Below are positions 27,441-35,186 of a stretch of DNA of 64,000 nucleotides, in pieces. The notes beneath the pieces were generated by a model. That model was not told where the DNA came from, made no database searches, and saw only the letters and a list, made by a program, of their open reading frames with translations. A program made the position numbers and the translations under genes. The stretch is from assembly GCA_963847595.1 (NCBI GenBank), contig CAWKAJ010000002.1, positions 1,054,001 to 1,118,000 of the forward strand, written 5' to 3'. The stretch comes from JACWAE01 sp963847595. Its GTDB lineage: Bacteria > Chloroflexota > Dehalococcoidia > SZUA-161. Every line of letters begins with the position of its first letter. Within the stretch, counting starts at the first letter, position 1.

Positions 27441-27473
27441 CCGTTCGTGGTGAGCCTGTCGAACCATGAACGG
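27441..27473. repeat. Inverted repeat CCGTTCGTGGT...ACCATGAACGG
   Basis: A stem of about 11 bp with loop GAGCCTGTCGA. The same element in opposite orientation lies at 42419-42453. It matches a REP-like sequence common in many bacterial genomes. Confidence 0.7.
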
Positions 27474-27589
27474 AACCACCTGTAGGGGCGCCCCCCTCCT
27501 TTTTGACAGGCTATTATAGTTCCCCTAAAATCCAACCATTGGCAGCAATGGTACAATTGATTCAAGGCAGGTAAAAAAAGGGATAAAAG

Positions 27590-28810
27590 GTGGAGAAGTA
27601 CAAGGCTTACAGCTATAGATGGGTGGTTCTGGCTGTATTCATGTATATAGCCGCTCTAACCCAGTTGTACTGGTTGAACTTCTCTGCCATTGATACTTAT
27701 GTCGAGGACAACTTACATATTTCTGCATTCAGCACCAGCTTACTGACACTGGTTTTCCCCCTGACATACGTTCTGTTTTCCTTACCTTCAGGCATGATTA
27801 TCGATAGAAAGGGGTTCAAATATAGCATAGTCATAGGTGCAATTTTTACCGGCATCTTCAGTATGATCCGCATAAGCGATCCGTACTCATTTCCCTTTCT
27901 TCTGATTTCACAAATAGGAATCTCCATAGGGCAGCCTTTCATAGTGAATGGAATTACCAAACTCGTTGCAGTCTGGTTTCCGCAGAAAGAAGATGCTACC
28001 GCAGTGGGACTCGGTTCCCTGGCACTATTCATCGGCATGGTCATCAGCCTGGGCCTGACTCCCGTCCTGGTGGACTCCCTCGGGCTTAGCTCGATGCTGT
28101 TAATTTACGGCATCATGGGAATTGCGGGCACACTATTAGTCTTTTTGCTGCTCAGGGCTAAGCCTCCCACGCCCGCCAGGGAATCAAAAGAAGAAGAGCA
28201 GATTTCAATTTGGGAAGGAATAAAAGGGATTTTAAGATTCAGGGACTTCGTAATCCTGGGATTTGTAGCTTTGATCGGTATCGGGGTTTTCAATGGACTG
28301 GCTACATGGCTGGAGAAGATATTAAATGAATTGCATGGCATTGCGATGGTCGATGCCGGCAGTATATCCTCGGTGTTGGTCTTCAGCGGCATGCTCGGCT
28401 GTGTGGTCATCCCCATGGTCTCGGATAGAATCAAGAGGCGAAAGCCTTTCCTGATCCTGGCGTCTTTAGTGGGAGCTATTGGCGTCGTTGTCCTCATGTT
28501 TGGCAGCGGCTATGCAGTTAATCTAGGCAATGGCATAGTACTGGGCTTCTTCCTGTTATCGGCTCTCCCGATCATGCTTACCATGTCTATCGAGATCACA
28601 GGTGAAAAATACGCCGGAATCTCTGTGGCATATCTACAGCTTCTGGGGAACGGGGCGGCGGTAGCCATCGTACCGATAATGGACGTTCTACACGGCGTAA
28701 GGGGTACGTATATTTTGCCGCTGGTGTTCATAACGGTATTACTGGCTATAGCTGTAGTGATGGCATTTCGAATCAGAGAAACAGCGAAAACCGGCCTGGC
28801 ACCCGGGTAA
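27590..28810 (+). CDS. MFS transporter
   Basis: 406 aa, GTG start. Twelve membrane helices. The loop between helices 2 and 3 has GMIIDRKGFKYS, the MFS motif A, repeated in the second half as IPMVSDRIKRRKP. The central cytoplasmic loop (about 195-210) is acidic and basic. It resembles the nitrate/oxalate and haem-exporter-like single-polypeptide permeases such as the FLVCR-type family, but the substrate is not clear. A bidirectional terminator ends it 160 bases downstream. Confidence 0.88.
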   Translation: MEKYKAYSYRWVVLAVFMYIAALTQLYWLNFSAIDTYVEDNLHISAFSTSLLTLVFPLTYVLFSLPSGMIIDRKGFKYSIVIGAIFTGIFSMIRISDPYSFPFLLISQIGISIGQPFIVNGITKLVAVWFPQKEDATAVGLGSLALFIGMVISLGLTPVLVDSLGLSSMLLIYGIMGIAGTLLVFLLLRAKPPTPARESKEEEQISIWEGIKGILRFRDFVILGFVALIGIGVFNGLATWLEKILNELHGIAMVDAGSISSVLVFSGMLGCVVIPMVSDRIKRRKPFLILASLVGAIGVVVLMFGSGYAVNLGNGIVLGFFLLSALPIMLTMSIEITGEKYAGISVAYLQLLGNGAAVAIVPIMDVLHGVRGTYILPLVFITVLLAIAVVMAFRIRETAKTGLAPG

Positions 28811-28968
28811 GACTGGTTTGTGTTAACAATCTGGCTGAGTGTTAGCTGATACGTATGAAACCGCAAAAGTTGTAGTAGCTGCACGCCCACCCGTGCAGAA
28901 AACAGTTCAAACTATTGAAAGAGAGGTAGTTCTAGCTAAACGTTAGTTCGTGTCGTCCTTACTTAAGC

Positions 28969-29004
28969 AAAAGCCCGCCTTTAGAATATCGGCGGGCTTT
29001 TTTG
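28969..29004. terminator. Bidirectional intrinsic terminator
   Basis: AAAAGCCCGCC (28969-28979) and GGCGGGCTTTT (28991-29001) with T-runs on both strands. It serves the MFS gene from the left and the convergent M48 peptidase gene from the right. Confidence 0.9.
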
Positions 29005-29038
29005 TGGTATTCACGTTAGCGCAAGAAGCAAGTTTATA

Positions 29039-29809
29039 TTATTTCCTTTTAAGATTCGCAATCCTTCTTGATATCGACGGATGCAGGTAGAAATCCTGTT
29101 CCACATCGGTGCCCTTCAGTTGAGCAAATGCCTGAAGCGTGGCAACCATGGTATTCTCGGTAACATATCTGGCGCCTACCGTATCGGCTTCAAATTCATA
29201 AGGCCATTCGACAACTCTGAAAACGACGATAAGCATAAGAAAAAGCAATACAATGAAAATAAACGTATTCGGGGCCGATTCAGGGATAGGCCTCTCAATA
29301 AAGGAATACCAACAATAAGCCGCAAATAATATAACTGCACCGATGATTTTCAGTATTAATTTACAGTTGTGTCTTTTCTTAATATGTGCCAATTCATGTG
29401 CCAACACTGCATTAATTGAGGCACCGTCAAATTTATCTAATTTATCCAACAAAGGCTTACCCAAGAATATGGTTGCATGTCTGGTTCCTGCGCTTACGTA
29501 TTCGTCAACGACCTTTACAGCGAGCTTCTTTTTAATGCCCATTAATAGGCATAATTTGTCAACCTTCTGCTGAACATCAGTACTCGCAGGCTTCCGCTTT
29601 GAGGGTAAGGGGTTCCCGTCCATCTCAGCCACGAAGGATACCAGAGGTATTATTCCCAGTAATGCAATTATCCCGGAAAGAACATGAAATACTGTTCCAC
29701 TCGGGGAATGGACAAGCAGGATGTATAGAAGAGAAAATGCAAATAGCGTAATAAAGAGGCAAATGTTCACTTGCAAGGGCAGAGATCTAGGCTTCAATTT
29801 ATTCAGCAC
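29039..29809 (-). CDS. M48-family membrane metallopeptidase
   Basis: 256 aa. Two N-terminal membrane helices (about 15-62), zinc motif HELAH in AVLAHELAHIKKRH, a further pair of helices (about 155-205) and the third zinc ligand in YEFEADTVGARY. This is the HtpX/Ste24-like layout, though shorter than HtpX and with the first catalytic segment RHATIFLGKPLLDKL. It probably degrades damaged membrane proteins. The gene is A+T-rich compared with its left neighbours and follows the unknown 204-aa gene by 42 bases, so the two may be cotranscribed from the symmetric promoter. Confidence 0.88.
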   Translation of the reverse strand: MLNKLKPRSLPLQVNICLFITLFAFSLLYILLVHSPSGTVFHVLSGIIALLGIIPLVSFVAEMDGNPLPSKRKPASTDVQQKVDKLCLLMGIKKKLAVKVVDEYVSAGTRHATIFLGKPLLDKLDKFDGASINAVLAHELAHIKKRHNCKLILKIIGAVILFAAYCWYSFIERPIPESAPNTFIFIVLLFLMLIVVFRVVEWPYEFEADTVGARYVTENTMVATLQAFAQLKGTDVEQDFYLHPSISRRIANLKRK

Positions 29810-29851
29810 GTTTCTGATTGTCTTTCCTTAGTCTTCATTGTGCCGCTGTGA

Positions 29852-30466
29852 TTACACGTTTTCTGGTAGGTCATCAAGGTACTTTACTTCAACTAATATG
29901 CTTTGACCTAGCTTACCTATCGCTCCTTGTAGGTCTTCAATATTCTCTCCTGGCCTAACCTCCATCTCCAGATGTATTTTGTTTGTCTCTCTCTGAAGCA
30001 TAGGAACGCCAAGTAACGTGCCTTTATTAGCTTTCTTAAGTTGTGCATATGCCTGCTCTAAAAGCTCGCTGGTCTCATCCCACCACGGGTCATCCGAGGC
30101 TCTAAATACCTTAGGGCAGTGCATTAAGTTACCAATCTTTCCGCCTAGTGCTTCCAAATCCTTTGTTACCGGTGTGAAATACAATGAGACTCGAACTTCT
30201 CCACTGCTAGAGTCCAAAACATCGAAACGAGCCACTTTATCTTTTCTTATGAATGCTTTTTCTAAGTCCCTCGCGATTTTGGGGATTTCCCAACCTGATT
30301 TTTTCATCTGATGAATATGTTGGTTAGCCTCCCAATACTGTAGTAAACGCGACGCTATTCCACACCGCAGTTCAAAAGCAGCGTAAAATAACCCCTCTTT
30401 CGTATTTTCATCCAATCGTTTCCTAGCACGGTCTAGATAAGCTTTTGAGTTGATACTGTACTCCAT
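29852..30466 (-). CDS. Hypothetical protein divergent from TIR gene
   Basis: 204 aa; not recognised. The first 75 residues are a helical bundle (YLDRARKRLDENTKEGLFYA, AAFELRCGIASRLLQYW) that recalls HEPN/AbiV-like folds without a convincing R-x4-6-H motif. The C-terminal half is alpha/beta, with VRVSLYFTPVT and IHLEMEVRPGENI. No signal peptide or membrane segment. It is transcribed away from a TIR-domain gene from a shared symmetric promoter, which suggests a two-sided unit, possibly defensive (inference). Its stop is followed by the M48 peptidase gene. Confidence 0.75.
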   Translation of the reverse strand: MEYSINSKAYLDRARKRLDENTKEGLFYAAFELRCGIASRLLQYWEANQHIHQMKKSGWEIPKIARDLEKAFIRKDKVARFDVLDSSSGEVRVSLYFTPVTKDLEALGGKIGNLMHCPKVFRASDDPWWDETSELLEQAYAQLKKANKGTLLGVPMLQRETNKIHLEMEVRPGENIEDLQGAIGKLGQSILVEVKYLDDLPENV

Positions 30467-30526
30467 TAGCCACTTCCTTACAAAAGATAGTCTTCCGCTA
30501 ATTTACTTCATTGCGTTGCCATTTCA

Positions 30527-30570
30527 ATTCTTGCGACATTATACATTTCGCTGTAGAATGTCGCAAGAAT
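30527..30570. promoter_or_regulatory. Symmetric divergent promoter, copy 1
   Basis: Perfect 14-bp inverted arms ATTCTTGCGACATT (30527-30540) and AATGTCGCAAGAAT (30557-30570). On the plus strand TTGCGA (30531-30536), 17 bp, TAGAAT (30554-30559). On the minus strand TTGCGA (complement of 30561-30566), 17 bp, TATAAT (complement of 30538-30543). Each -10 nests beside the other strand's -35, so one site drives the TIR gene and the 204-aa gene in opposite directions. Confidence 0.8.
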
Positions 30571-30586
30571 GAGCCGAGGGGATCAT

Positions 30587-31519
30587 ATGAACAATCACGG
30601 TCGAGACTTTGAGTACGACGTTGTTCTTTCCTTCGCGGGGGAAGACCGCGGATACGTGGAGGCAGTTGCAGAATGCCTCAAAGGATGGGGACTAAAAGTA
30701 TTCTATGACAAGTATGAACAAATAGACCTGTGGGGTAAGGACCTCTACGTTCATCTGGATACTGTGTACAGAGAAAAGGCTCGTTTTTGTATTATGTTCA
30801 TATCAAGATACTACAAAGATAAGTTGTGGACTAATCACGAAAGAGAGAGTGCTCAAGCCCGCGCTTTCGAAGAGCACAAAGAGTACATTCTACCAGCACG
30901 CTTTGACAATACCAAAATTCCCGGATTAAGAGAAACTATTGGATACATTCCACTTAAGAACTACACTCCTTCTCAGTTTGCTGAATTAGTTGTTAAAAAA
31001 GTAGGACTGCCCATCCCTGAAAAATTTTTACCCAGTGACCTGACTAGTTTACTGAAATTTATGGGTGCAAGGTCTAAGAAAGATAGACTAGCAGTGCAGC
31101 AAATAGCTGAACATCTTCTAAGCGAACTAATCCTTATGAAGGACAATGAGCTGCGCTTCATCTACAATCTGTTTTTACAAGGATGTCCCGCTGAATTACC
31201 GAACAATATTCATATTAATCTGGTACATTTAGAACGCGTGACGGGCATGACCAGGGCGAAAATTGAAGAGTTGATTGAAGATTTAGAGAGCTTTGGTTTT
31301 AGCGCCACAATTAAGAGAGATAAGGGGCATTCATGGGCAGGTAGGAGAGCACTAAAAGGATATCGTTTGGAAATGGAGGTACATGATAGGCATGTCGACC
31401 CTCCGTTAGACAACGTTACAGCTGTCTTGGCAGCTATGATTGATGTTCTGAATGAATGGCTCTGCCCAGAATGTGCGGAGAAGGCTTTTCTGAGACTAGA
31501 TTTTACTGTGCTTAAGTAA
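30587..31519 (+). CDS. TIR-domain protein
   Basis: 310 aa from the ATG at 30587 (GAGGGG seven bases upstream). TIR domain at about 8-140: YDVVLSFAGEDRGYVEAVAE, KVFYDKYEQ, FCIMFISRYYKDKLWTNHE. The Glu four residues after that Trp matches the catalytic Glu of NAD-cleaving TIR domains. The C-terminal half (about 160-310) includes a winged-helix-like stretch (HLERVTGMTRAKIEELIEDL) and an unknown end domain. Probably an NADase or signal-making effector of a defence-type system. The leader is only about 20 bases from the symmetric promoter. A+T-rich, as expected for an acquired gene. Confidence 0.88.
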   Translation: MNNHGRDFEYDVVLSFAGEDRGYVEAVAECLKGWGLKVFYDKYEQIDLWGKDLYVHLDTVYREKARFCIMFISRYYKDKLWTNHERESAQARAFEEHKEYILPARFDNTKIPGLRETIGYIPLKNYTPSQFAELVVKKVGLPIPEKFLPSDLTSLLKFMGARSKKDRLAVQQIAEHLLSELILMKDNELRFIYNLFLQGCPAELPNNIHINLVHLERVTGMTRAKIEELIEDLESFGFSATIKRDKGHSWAGRRALKGYRLEMEVHDRHVDPPLDNVTAVLAAMIDVLNEWLCPECAEKAFLRLDFTVLK

Positions 31520-31854
31520 AATAGAATACATACAAAGGCCTTATACTATAACATCGCCCCTTTTCGACAGCCTCGACCTCAATTCAAATCATAATTGCAT
31601 TCTGCACGCACAGGGGAGTTCATAATACTATCGGGGGCTCCCCACCACCGCCATGTAGGCTTCATGCTGTCCTCAAAGGTAAGCATGCCAGAGTTCTATT
31701 GACTTTGATTAACATGCGTGGTACAGTCACATCATAGAATTTCCTGTAGGAATATGCCCCACTGCAGGACATCAGCCGTTGGATCTTGCCCCGCTCTAGG
31801 ACACTTCTTATCGGATCTTCCCCTTGTAAGAATGATTCGTATTGGAGTCCTCCT
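31520..31854. other. Intergenic region with repeated segments
   Basis: 335 bp. AATTGCATTCTGCACG (31593-31608) and ACCACCGCC plus GCTTCATGCTGT (31644-31670) recur in the gap at 34.17-34.30 kb. An imperfect direct repeat ending GGATCTT(G)CCCC lies at about 31765-31825. No gene. Confidence 0.5.
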
Positions 31855-32295
31855 ATGATTCTGGTATGCCCCAAATGCGGTACGGAAAATCCTATACCTG
31901 ACCGCTATGATCCAAGCAAAATCTACCGGTGTGGCAGCTGTAACTTCTTGCTAGAAGACATCAGAAAGTTGCCTGACAACGAGTTGATGATTCTGGATAG
32001 CAGCTTAACGGCGCAAGTAATCTCAGAGGACATGCAGAGGTATTCAGACCACTATCGAGGACCTGACTTTACATTGTTAGCTGCAGTCACAAACGAGGTC
32101 AATAGAAGATTCGGAGCTGCTAGTTGGTTTTGGAGACGTTGGAGGAAGCCACTATATGAGTACAAGAAATGGGTACAGCATGAACAGCAAAAGAATGAAA
32201 TGGCGCATCGCCAAGCGATCGTGGTTGGGTCTAGAGTAGAGAGTCCAGGCAGGCAATCTTCGGATGACGATGATGTGAGGGGAGTGGGTAGCTAG
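31855..32295 (+). CDS. Zinc-ribbon protein
   Basis: 146 aa from the ATG at 31855 with GGAG upstream; a longer in-frame start at 31786 has none. C5-x2-C8 and C26-x2-C29 (CPKCGTEN, YRCGSC) form an N-terminal zinc ribbon. The remainder is mostly helical and basic with a Trp/Arg-rich patch (ASWFWRRWRKPLYEYKKW) and an Asp-rich tail. Function unknown; perhaps nucleic-acid or partner binding. It is the first of three small zinc-ribbon genes in a row. Confidence 0.72.
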   Translation: MILVCPKCGTENPIPDRYDPSKIYRCGSCNFLLEDIRKLPDNELMILDSSLTAQVISEDMQRYSDHYRGPDFTLLAAVTNEVNRRFGAASWFWRRWRKPLYEYKKWVQHEQQKNEMAHRQAIVVGSRVESPGRQSSDDDDVRGVGS

Positions 32296-32407
32296 ACTAT
32301 GTATTTAGTGAGAAGGAATGGATACCTGCGAAAGCGAGGAGAGTATTCAAGATAATCAGCGTATCTGCGGGATAGTATAATTACAGACAGGAAGAAGGTG
32401 ATCTGCC

Positions 32408-32656
32408 GTGAATTGTAGAGTCTGTGGTAATCCGGTTTTCACAAGCAGGACAGTTTTCAGTTGCTCTTGTGGGGCAATGACCCACGCCGAGTGTTGGGAG
32501 AAGCATATAGTGGAGTCCCACAAACCCGCCTACACAACTGGGACTTTCAACATACGGGGTGAGTTCGTTCCCGCGAGTGCCGAAACTGAGCAACAACGCT
32601 TGCATCCTACAGAGAAAGAGCCTATTGCCCCTGGAATGATGCAGAAAGCAAAGTAG
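32408..32656 (+). CDS. Small RING/treble-clef-like zinc protein
   Basis: 82 aa, GTG start. C3-x2-C6, C19-x-C21, H26-x2-C29 and H33/H38 (NCRVCGNP, FSCSCGAMTHAECWEKHI) resemble the cross-brace of RING or B-box fingers, which is unusual in a bacterium. The C terminus is disordered and ends in basic residues. No clear ribosome binding site, so the exact start is uncertain. Not otherwise recognised. Confidence 0.6.
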   Translation: MNCRVCGNPVFTSRTVFSCSCGAMTHAECWEKHIVESHKPAYTTGTFNIRGEFVPASAETEQQRLHPTEKEPIAPGMMQKAK

Positions 32657-32818
32657 TGGTTATAATCCGAAGCTGTCTGAAACCGTAAGCCTGACGGAGG
32701 AAAAGAGAGGGAACGCTTCGTTTGTATCCCTGTTCCGAAAGGAAGAAGAAGGAAAACTAAGAGTTCCCGTCTATACAGTGTTGTTGAATTTAGTCAAAAA
32801 AGGTTGGAGGTGGAGAGA

Positions 32819-33046
32819 ATGAAGGTAACTAGCTACGATTGCATTGATAAGCATCACGTTATAGCTAGATGTCCTGAATGTGGTATGGGCATTGTGATGA
32901 TAACTTGCAGAGACGATTTCAACGGCATCGCGGAGACCAATTGTAGTGAATGTAATAAGGTTCTGGCCTTCTATCTCATAATGGAAGAACGCAAAGCTTG
33001 GATGCTCGGCGAGCCAATGGAGATGGTTACCAAGAAGGTTACTTAG
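32819..33046 (+). CDS. Small zinc-ribbon protein
   Basis: 75 aa from the ATG at 32819 (GGAGGTGGAGAGA upstream). Six Cys: C8, C18-x2-C21 (RCPECG), C30 and C42-x2-C45 (NCSECN), enough for one ribbon plus a spare pair. The C terminus is a short helix. Function unknown; could be a transcription-associated or chaperone-like metal protein. Confidence 0.7.
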   Translation: MKVTSYDCIDKHHVIARCPECGMGIVMITCRDDFNGIAETNCSECNKVLAFYLIMEERKAWMLGEPMEMVTKKVT

Positions 33047-33172
33047 TAGAAGTTGCTGAAGAAAGCATAAATGCTTGGCGCCCCTAGTGCTTCATGCTTC
33101 TTTGTTCTCCTGATATTTCAGTTACTTTCTTTTGTGCCGGAATCGATTGCATCTTAATGTCATGCTACAAGA

Positions 33173-34027
33173 TTATTGGATGGCATAAGCTACCTGAACG
33201 TCCACAACGATGTCCGTCTGGCCGGGATTGATAGGAGTGGTAGCTGACGAAGTAATGTCTTGCGTGCTAAACGCTTGTGGTGGATAAAGTATCGGGGTAG
33301 AAGAACTCTCCGAAATGTAGGTCGCTGTACCTAGGGTCACACCTGCTAGTTCTGCAAGCTGGTCGGCCTTAGCTTTTGCATCGTTCATCGCAAGCTCGCG
33401 GGCCTGAGCATAGTATTGGTCCGGCTGGTCCACGGAGAAAGTGACCCCGTCTATGGTGAGGAGGTCACCTCCGGCTGCTACCGCGGCGTCTATGATTGCA
33501 CCTGTGTTATCTATGGCTCTTATCTTAACTGTTACCATATTGGTAACCTCATACCCCGTTATTGGCTGGCCCGGAGGCTCGATGGGCATCGCTATTGAGG
33601 CTCCACTGGATGACCCGTTAGAAGTCTCAGGAGGCAAATAAGGTGTGGGTGTGGGTATGGGCGGGATAGGATTAGTCACTTGCTGGATGCTAAAGTACTG
33701 AGTCTGAATGTCTTTCTGGTCGACACCATTAGAGGTTAAAGCGGACATCACTTTGTTCATGGCTACAACTGCTTGAGATTGAGCGTCAGCCACTGTCGAT
33801 GCCTGGGCCGTAACCCCCAGATTCAAGATTGCAATATCCGGAGTAACCAGCACCTCACCCTCCCCACTGACCCAAATCCCATGCTGATTGTCTACAACCG
33901 CACTTATCGGCTGTTGACCAGCAACAGCGACTGCGCCGGTGGTATTCCGTCCCGTCAAACCCACCGCTAGCACGGCTACTGCAGCGGCGAATATCACCAA
34001 CCCTATTACCCATATTGCCTTCTTCAT
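33173..34027 (-). CDS. SIMPL (DUF541) domain secreted protein
   Basis: 284 aa. An N-terminal signal anchor (VIGLVIFAAAVAVLAVGLTG) is followed by the SIMPL domain: WVSGEGEVLVTPDIAILNLG, VMSALTSNGVDQKDIQTQYF and the C-terminal ARELAMNDAKAKADQLAELA. A Pro/Thr insert (PPIPTPTPYLPPETSNGSS) splits the domain. These proteins sit in the periplasm or cell surface and are of unclear function. SD near the start is GAGGAGGGCATCA. Confidence 0.9.
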   Translation of the reverse strand: MKKAIWVIGLVIFAAAVAVLAVGLTGRNTTGAVAVAGQQPISAVVDNQHGIWVSGEGEVLVTPDIAILNLGVTAQASTVADAQSQAVVAMNKVMSALTSNGVDQKDIQTQYFSIQQVTNPIPPIPTPTPYLPPETSNGSSSGASIAMPIEPPGQPITGYEVTNMVTVKIRAIDNTGAIIDAAVAAGGDLLTIDGVTFSVDQPDQYYAQARELAMNDAKAKADQLAELAGVTLGTATYISESSSTPILYPPQAFSTQDITSSATTPINPGQTDIVVDVQVAYAIQ

Positions 34028-34533
34028 TGATGCCCTCCTCTTCGATGTGGTGACGAGCTACTGTACAGTTTATGTCTTCCATATACATTGACGCAGGAGA
34101 GCCATATTTTGTTCCCCAACTATAGTTACCCTATACTCTTAAGTCAGATGTAATTTGATTCTTAACTACCCTACCACCGCCCCGTAATGCTTCATGCTGT
34201 GCTGACAGTTGCCTCAGCCAAGCAGTCGCAGCACCGTTTCTGATAATTTCTACCCAACCTCACACTCAATTCCAGTTTGGAAATTGCATTCTGCACGGGC
34301 AAGGGTAAATGGCATACACCAGCACGCGTAGGATGGGTGGAGTCCTTCTCAGAAAGGACGAAACCCACCCTACCGGAACTGGCGATTGACACACTACGTC
34401 AAGCAGCGGCTGCTTAGTCCAGCAATTACAGTACTATTTATCTATCCATACCCGTTAGGGTGTACTATTCATACTCCGTACAGGCTGTGTTAATGTGATT
34501 ATTGCAGCAATTCTACTTGAGGGAAGGTGAGGC
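34028..34533. other. Intergenic region with repeats
   Basis: 506 bp. Contains ACCACCGCC plus GCTTCATGCTGT (34173-34200) and AATTGCATTCTGCACG (34282-34297), both also found at 31.6 kb, then a large hairpin (34328-34373). No gene or RNA recognised. Confidence 0.5.
34328..34373. repeat. Hairpin GTAGGATGGGT...ACCCACCCTAC
   Basis: Outer stem GTAGG-TGGGT with ACCCA-CCTAC and inner stem GTCCTT/AAAGGAC around CTCAG. It is a member of a widespread REP-like group with GTAGGGTGGGT arms and lies in the same gap as the duplicated 12-16-bp segments. Confidence 0.65.
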
Positions 34534-34899
34534 TTGGCAGAAATAACGAAGTCAGTGCTTGATGAACTTGATACGAAAGCTAACGTCATTCTCGAGGACA
34601 GGCAGGGTGGCGAGGAGGGGATTTTGGCGAGCATCGAGAGTGTAGAGACACGCTCAAATGCACAGAGGCTGGCACTCAGGGAGAATCTGTCCTCGGTAAT
34701 ATTGGAGCCAACCACTGGCAGAGCCTGGCAATACAGCAGGGCCGGGCACCTTGTAGCTCAGAATGAGGAAACCTCGGTCGTTGTGGCCAAATCCAAGGGC
34801 ACTGCTTATGCAATATGCGTGCCCTGGAAGGACGGCTTGTGGCATTGTTCAATCATAGATAATGGCATACTCATTAAGGCCATCCAGACTCGATTATGA
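34534..34899 (+). CDS. Hypothetical protein, 121 aa
   Basis: Not recognised. Probable TTG start with GGGAAGGTGAGG upstream. The N-terminal half is a charged helix (SVLDELDTKANVILEDRQGG, EEGILASIESVETRSNAQ); the C-terminal half is beta-rich with AICVPWKDGLWHCSIIDNG. No membrane segment. It stands alone between repeat-rich gaps. The reverse frame is also open for part of its length, so expression is not certain. Confidence 0.6.
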   Translation: MAEITKSVLDELDTKANVILEDRQGGEEGILASIESVETRSNAQRLALRENLSSVILEPTTGRAWQYSRAGHLVAQNEETSVVVAKSKGTAYAICVPWKDGLWHCSIIDNGILIKAIQTRL

Positions 34900-34933
34900 T
34901 TGGTGCTTGCTGGGAGTCACAATGTTACACAAA

Positions 34934-34958
34934 GGGTGTCCGCCCGAAGCGGATGCCC
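34934..34958. repeat. Palindrome with wobble pairs (variable-core family)
   Basis: GGGTGTCCGC (34934-34943) pairs with GCGGATGCCC through two G-T wobbles, followed by CTAC as in the other family members. Confidence 0.5.
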
Positions 34959-35007
34959 CTACAGCCCTGAGAGCAGGCCTAACCCCTACCCCCTGGAAGC
35001 GCACCCC

Positions 35008-35036
35008 TTGACAGGCTACCCCAAAGGTGGTATCTT
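35008..35036 (+). promoter_or_regulatory. Possible promoter upstream of the GT4 glycosyltransferase
   Basis: TTGACA (35008-35013), 17-bp spacer, TATCTT (35031-35036). The leader to the ATG at 35187 would be about 145 bases. The TTGACAGG part also occurs in common repeats, so this could be coincidence. Confidence 0.35.
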
Positions 35037-35186
35037 CTACTCTGTTTCGAAGTTGGGTATACCTGGCTAAAAATTTATGATTCGCGCTTCTGTTGGTATT
35101 ACAGAGCGGGTAGTGTCGCATCAAAGTTGCGGCTTTCTTCAAATCTTCCTGCGTACAGGGCCTGAATTAACACCCGGTGAACATCT

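Larger units (their letters stand above)
27116..27589. other. Intergenic region with MITE-like element and palindromes
   Basis: 474 bp between the divergent flavodoxin and MFS genes. It holds the 133-bp element at 27140-27272, an AATCCCCC-type segment near 27405-27435, a 33-bp inverted repeat at 27441-27473 and the small palindrome GGGGCGCCCC at 27484-27493. No gene. Confidence 0.6.

Noticed and set aside
30527..30570. SOS (LexA) box
   Set aside because: The inverted repeat is much longer than known LexA sites, lacks GAAC-N4-GTTC, and is fully explained as two overlapping promoters.
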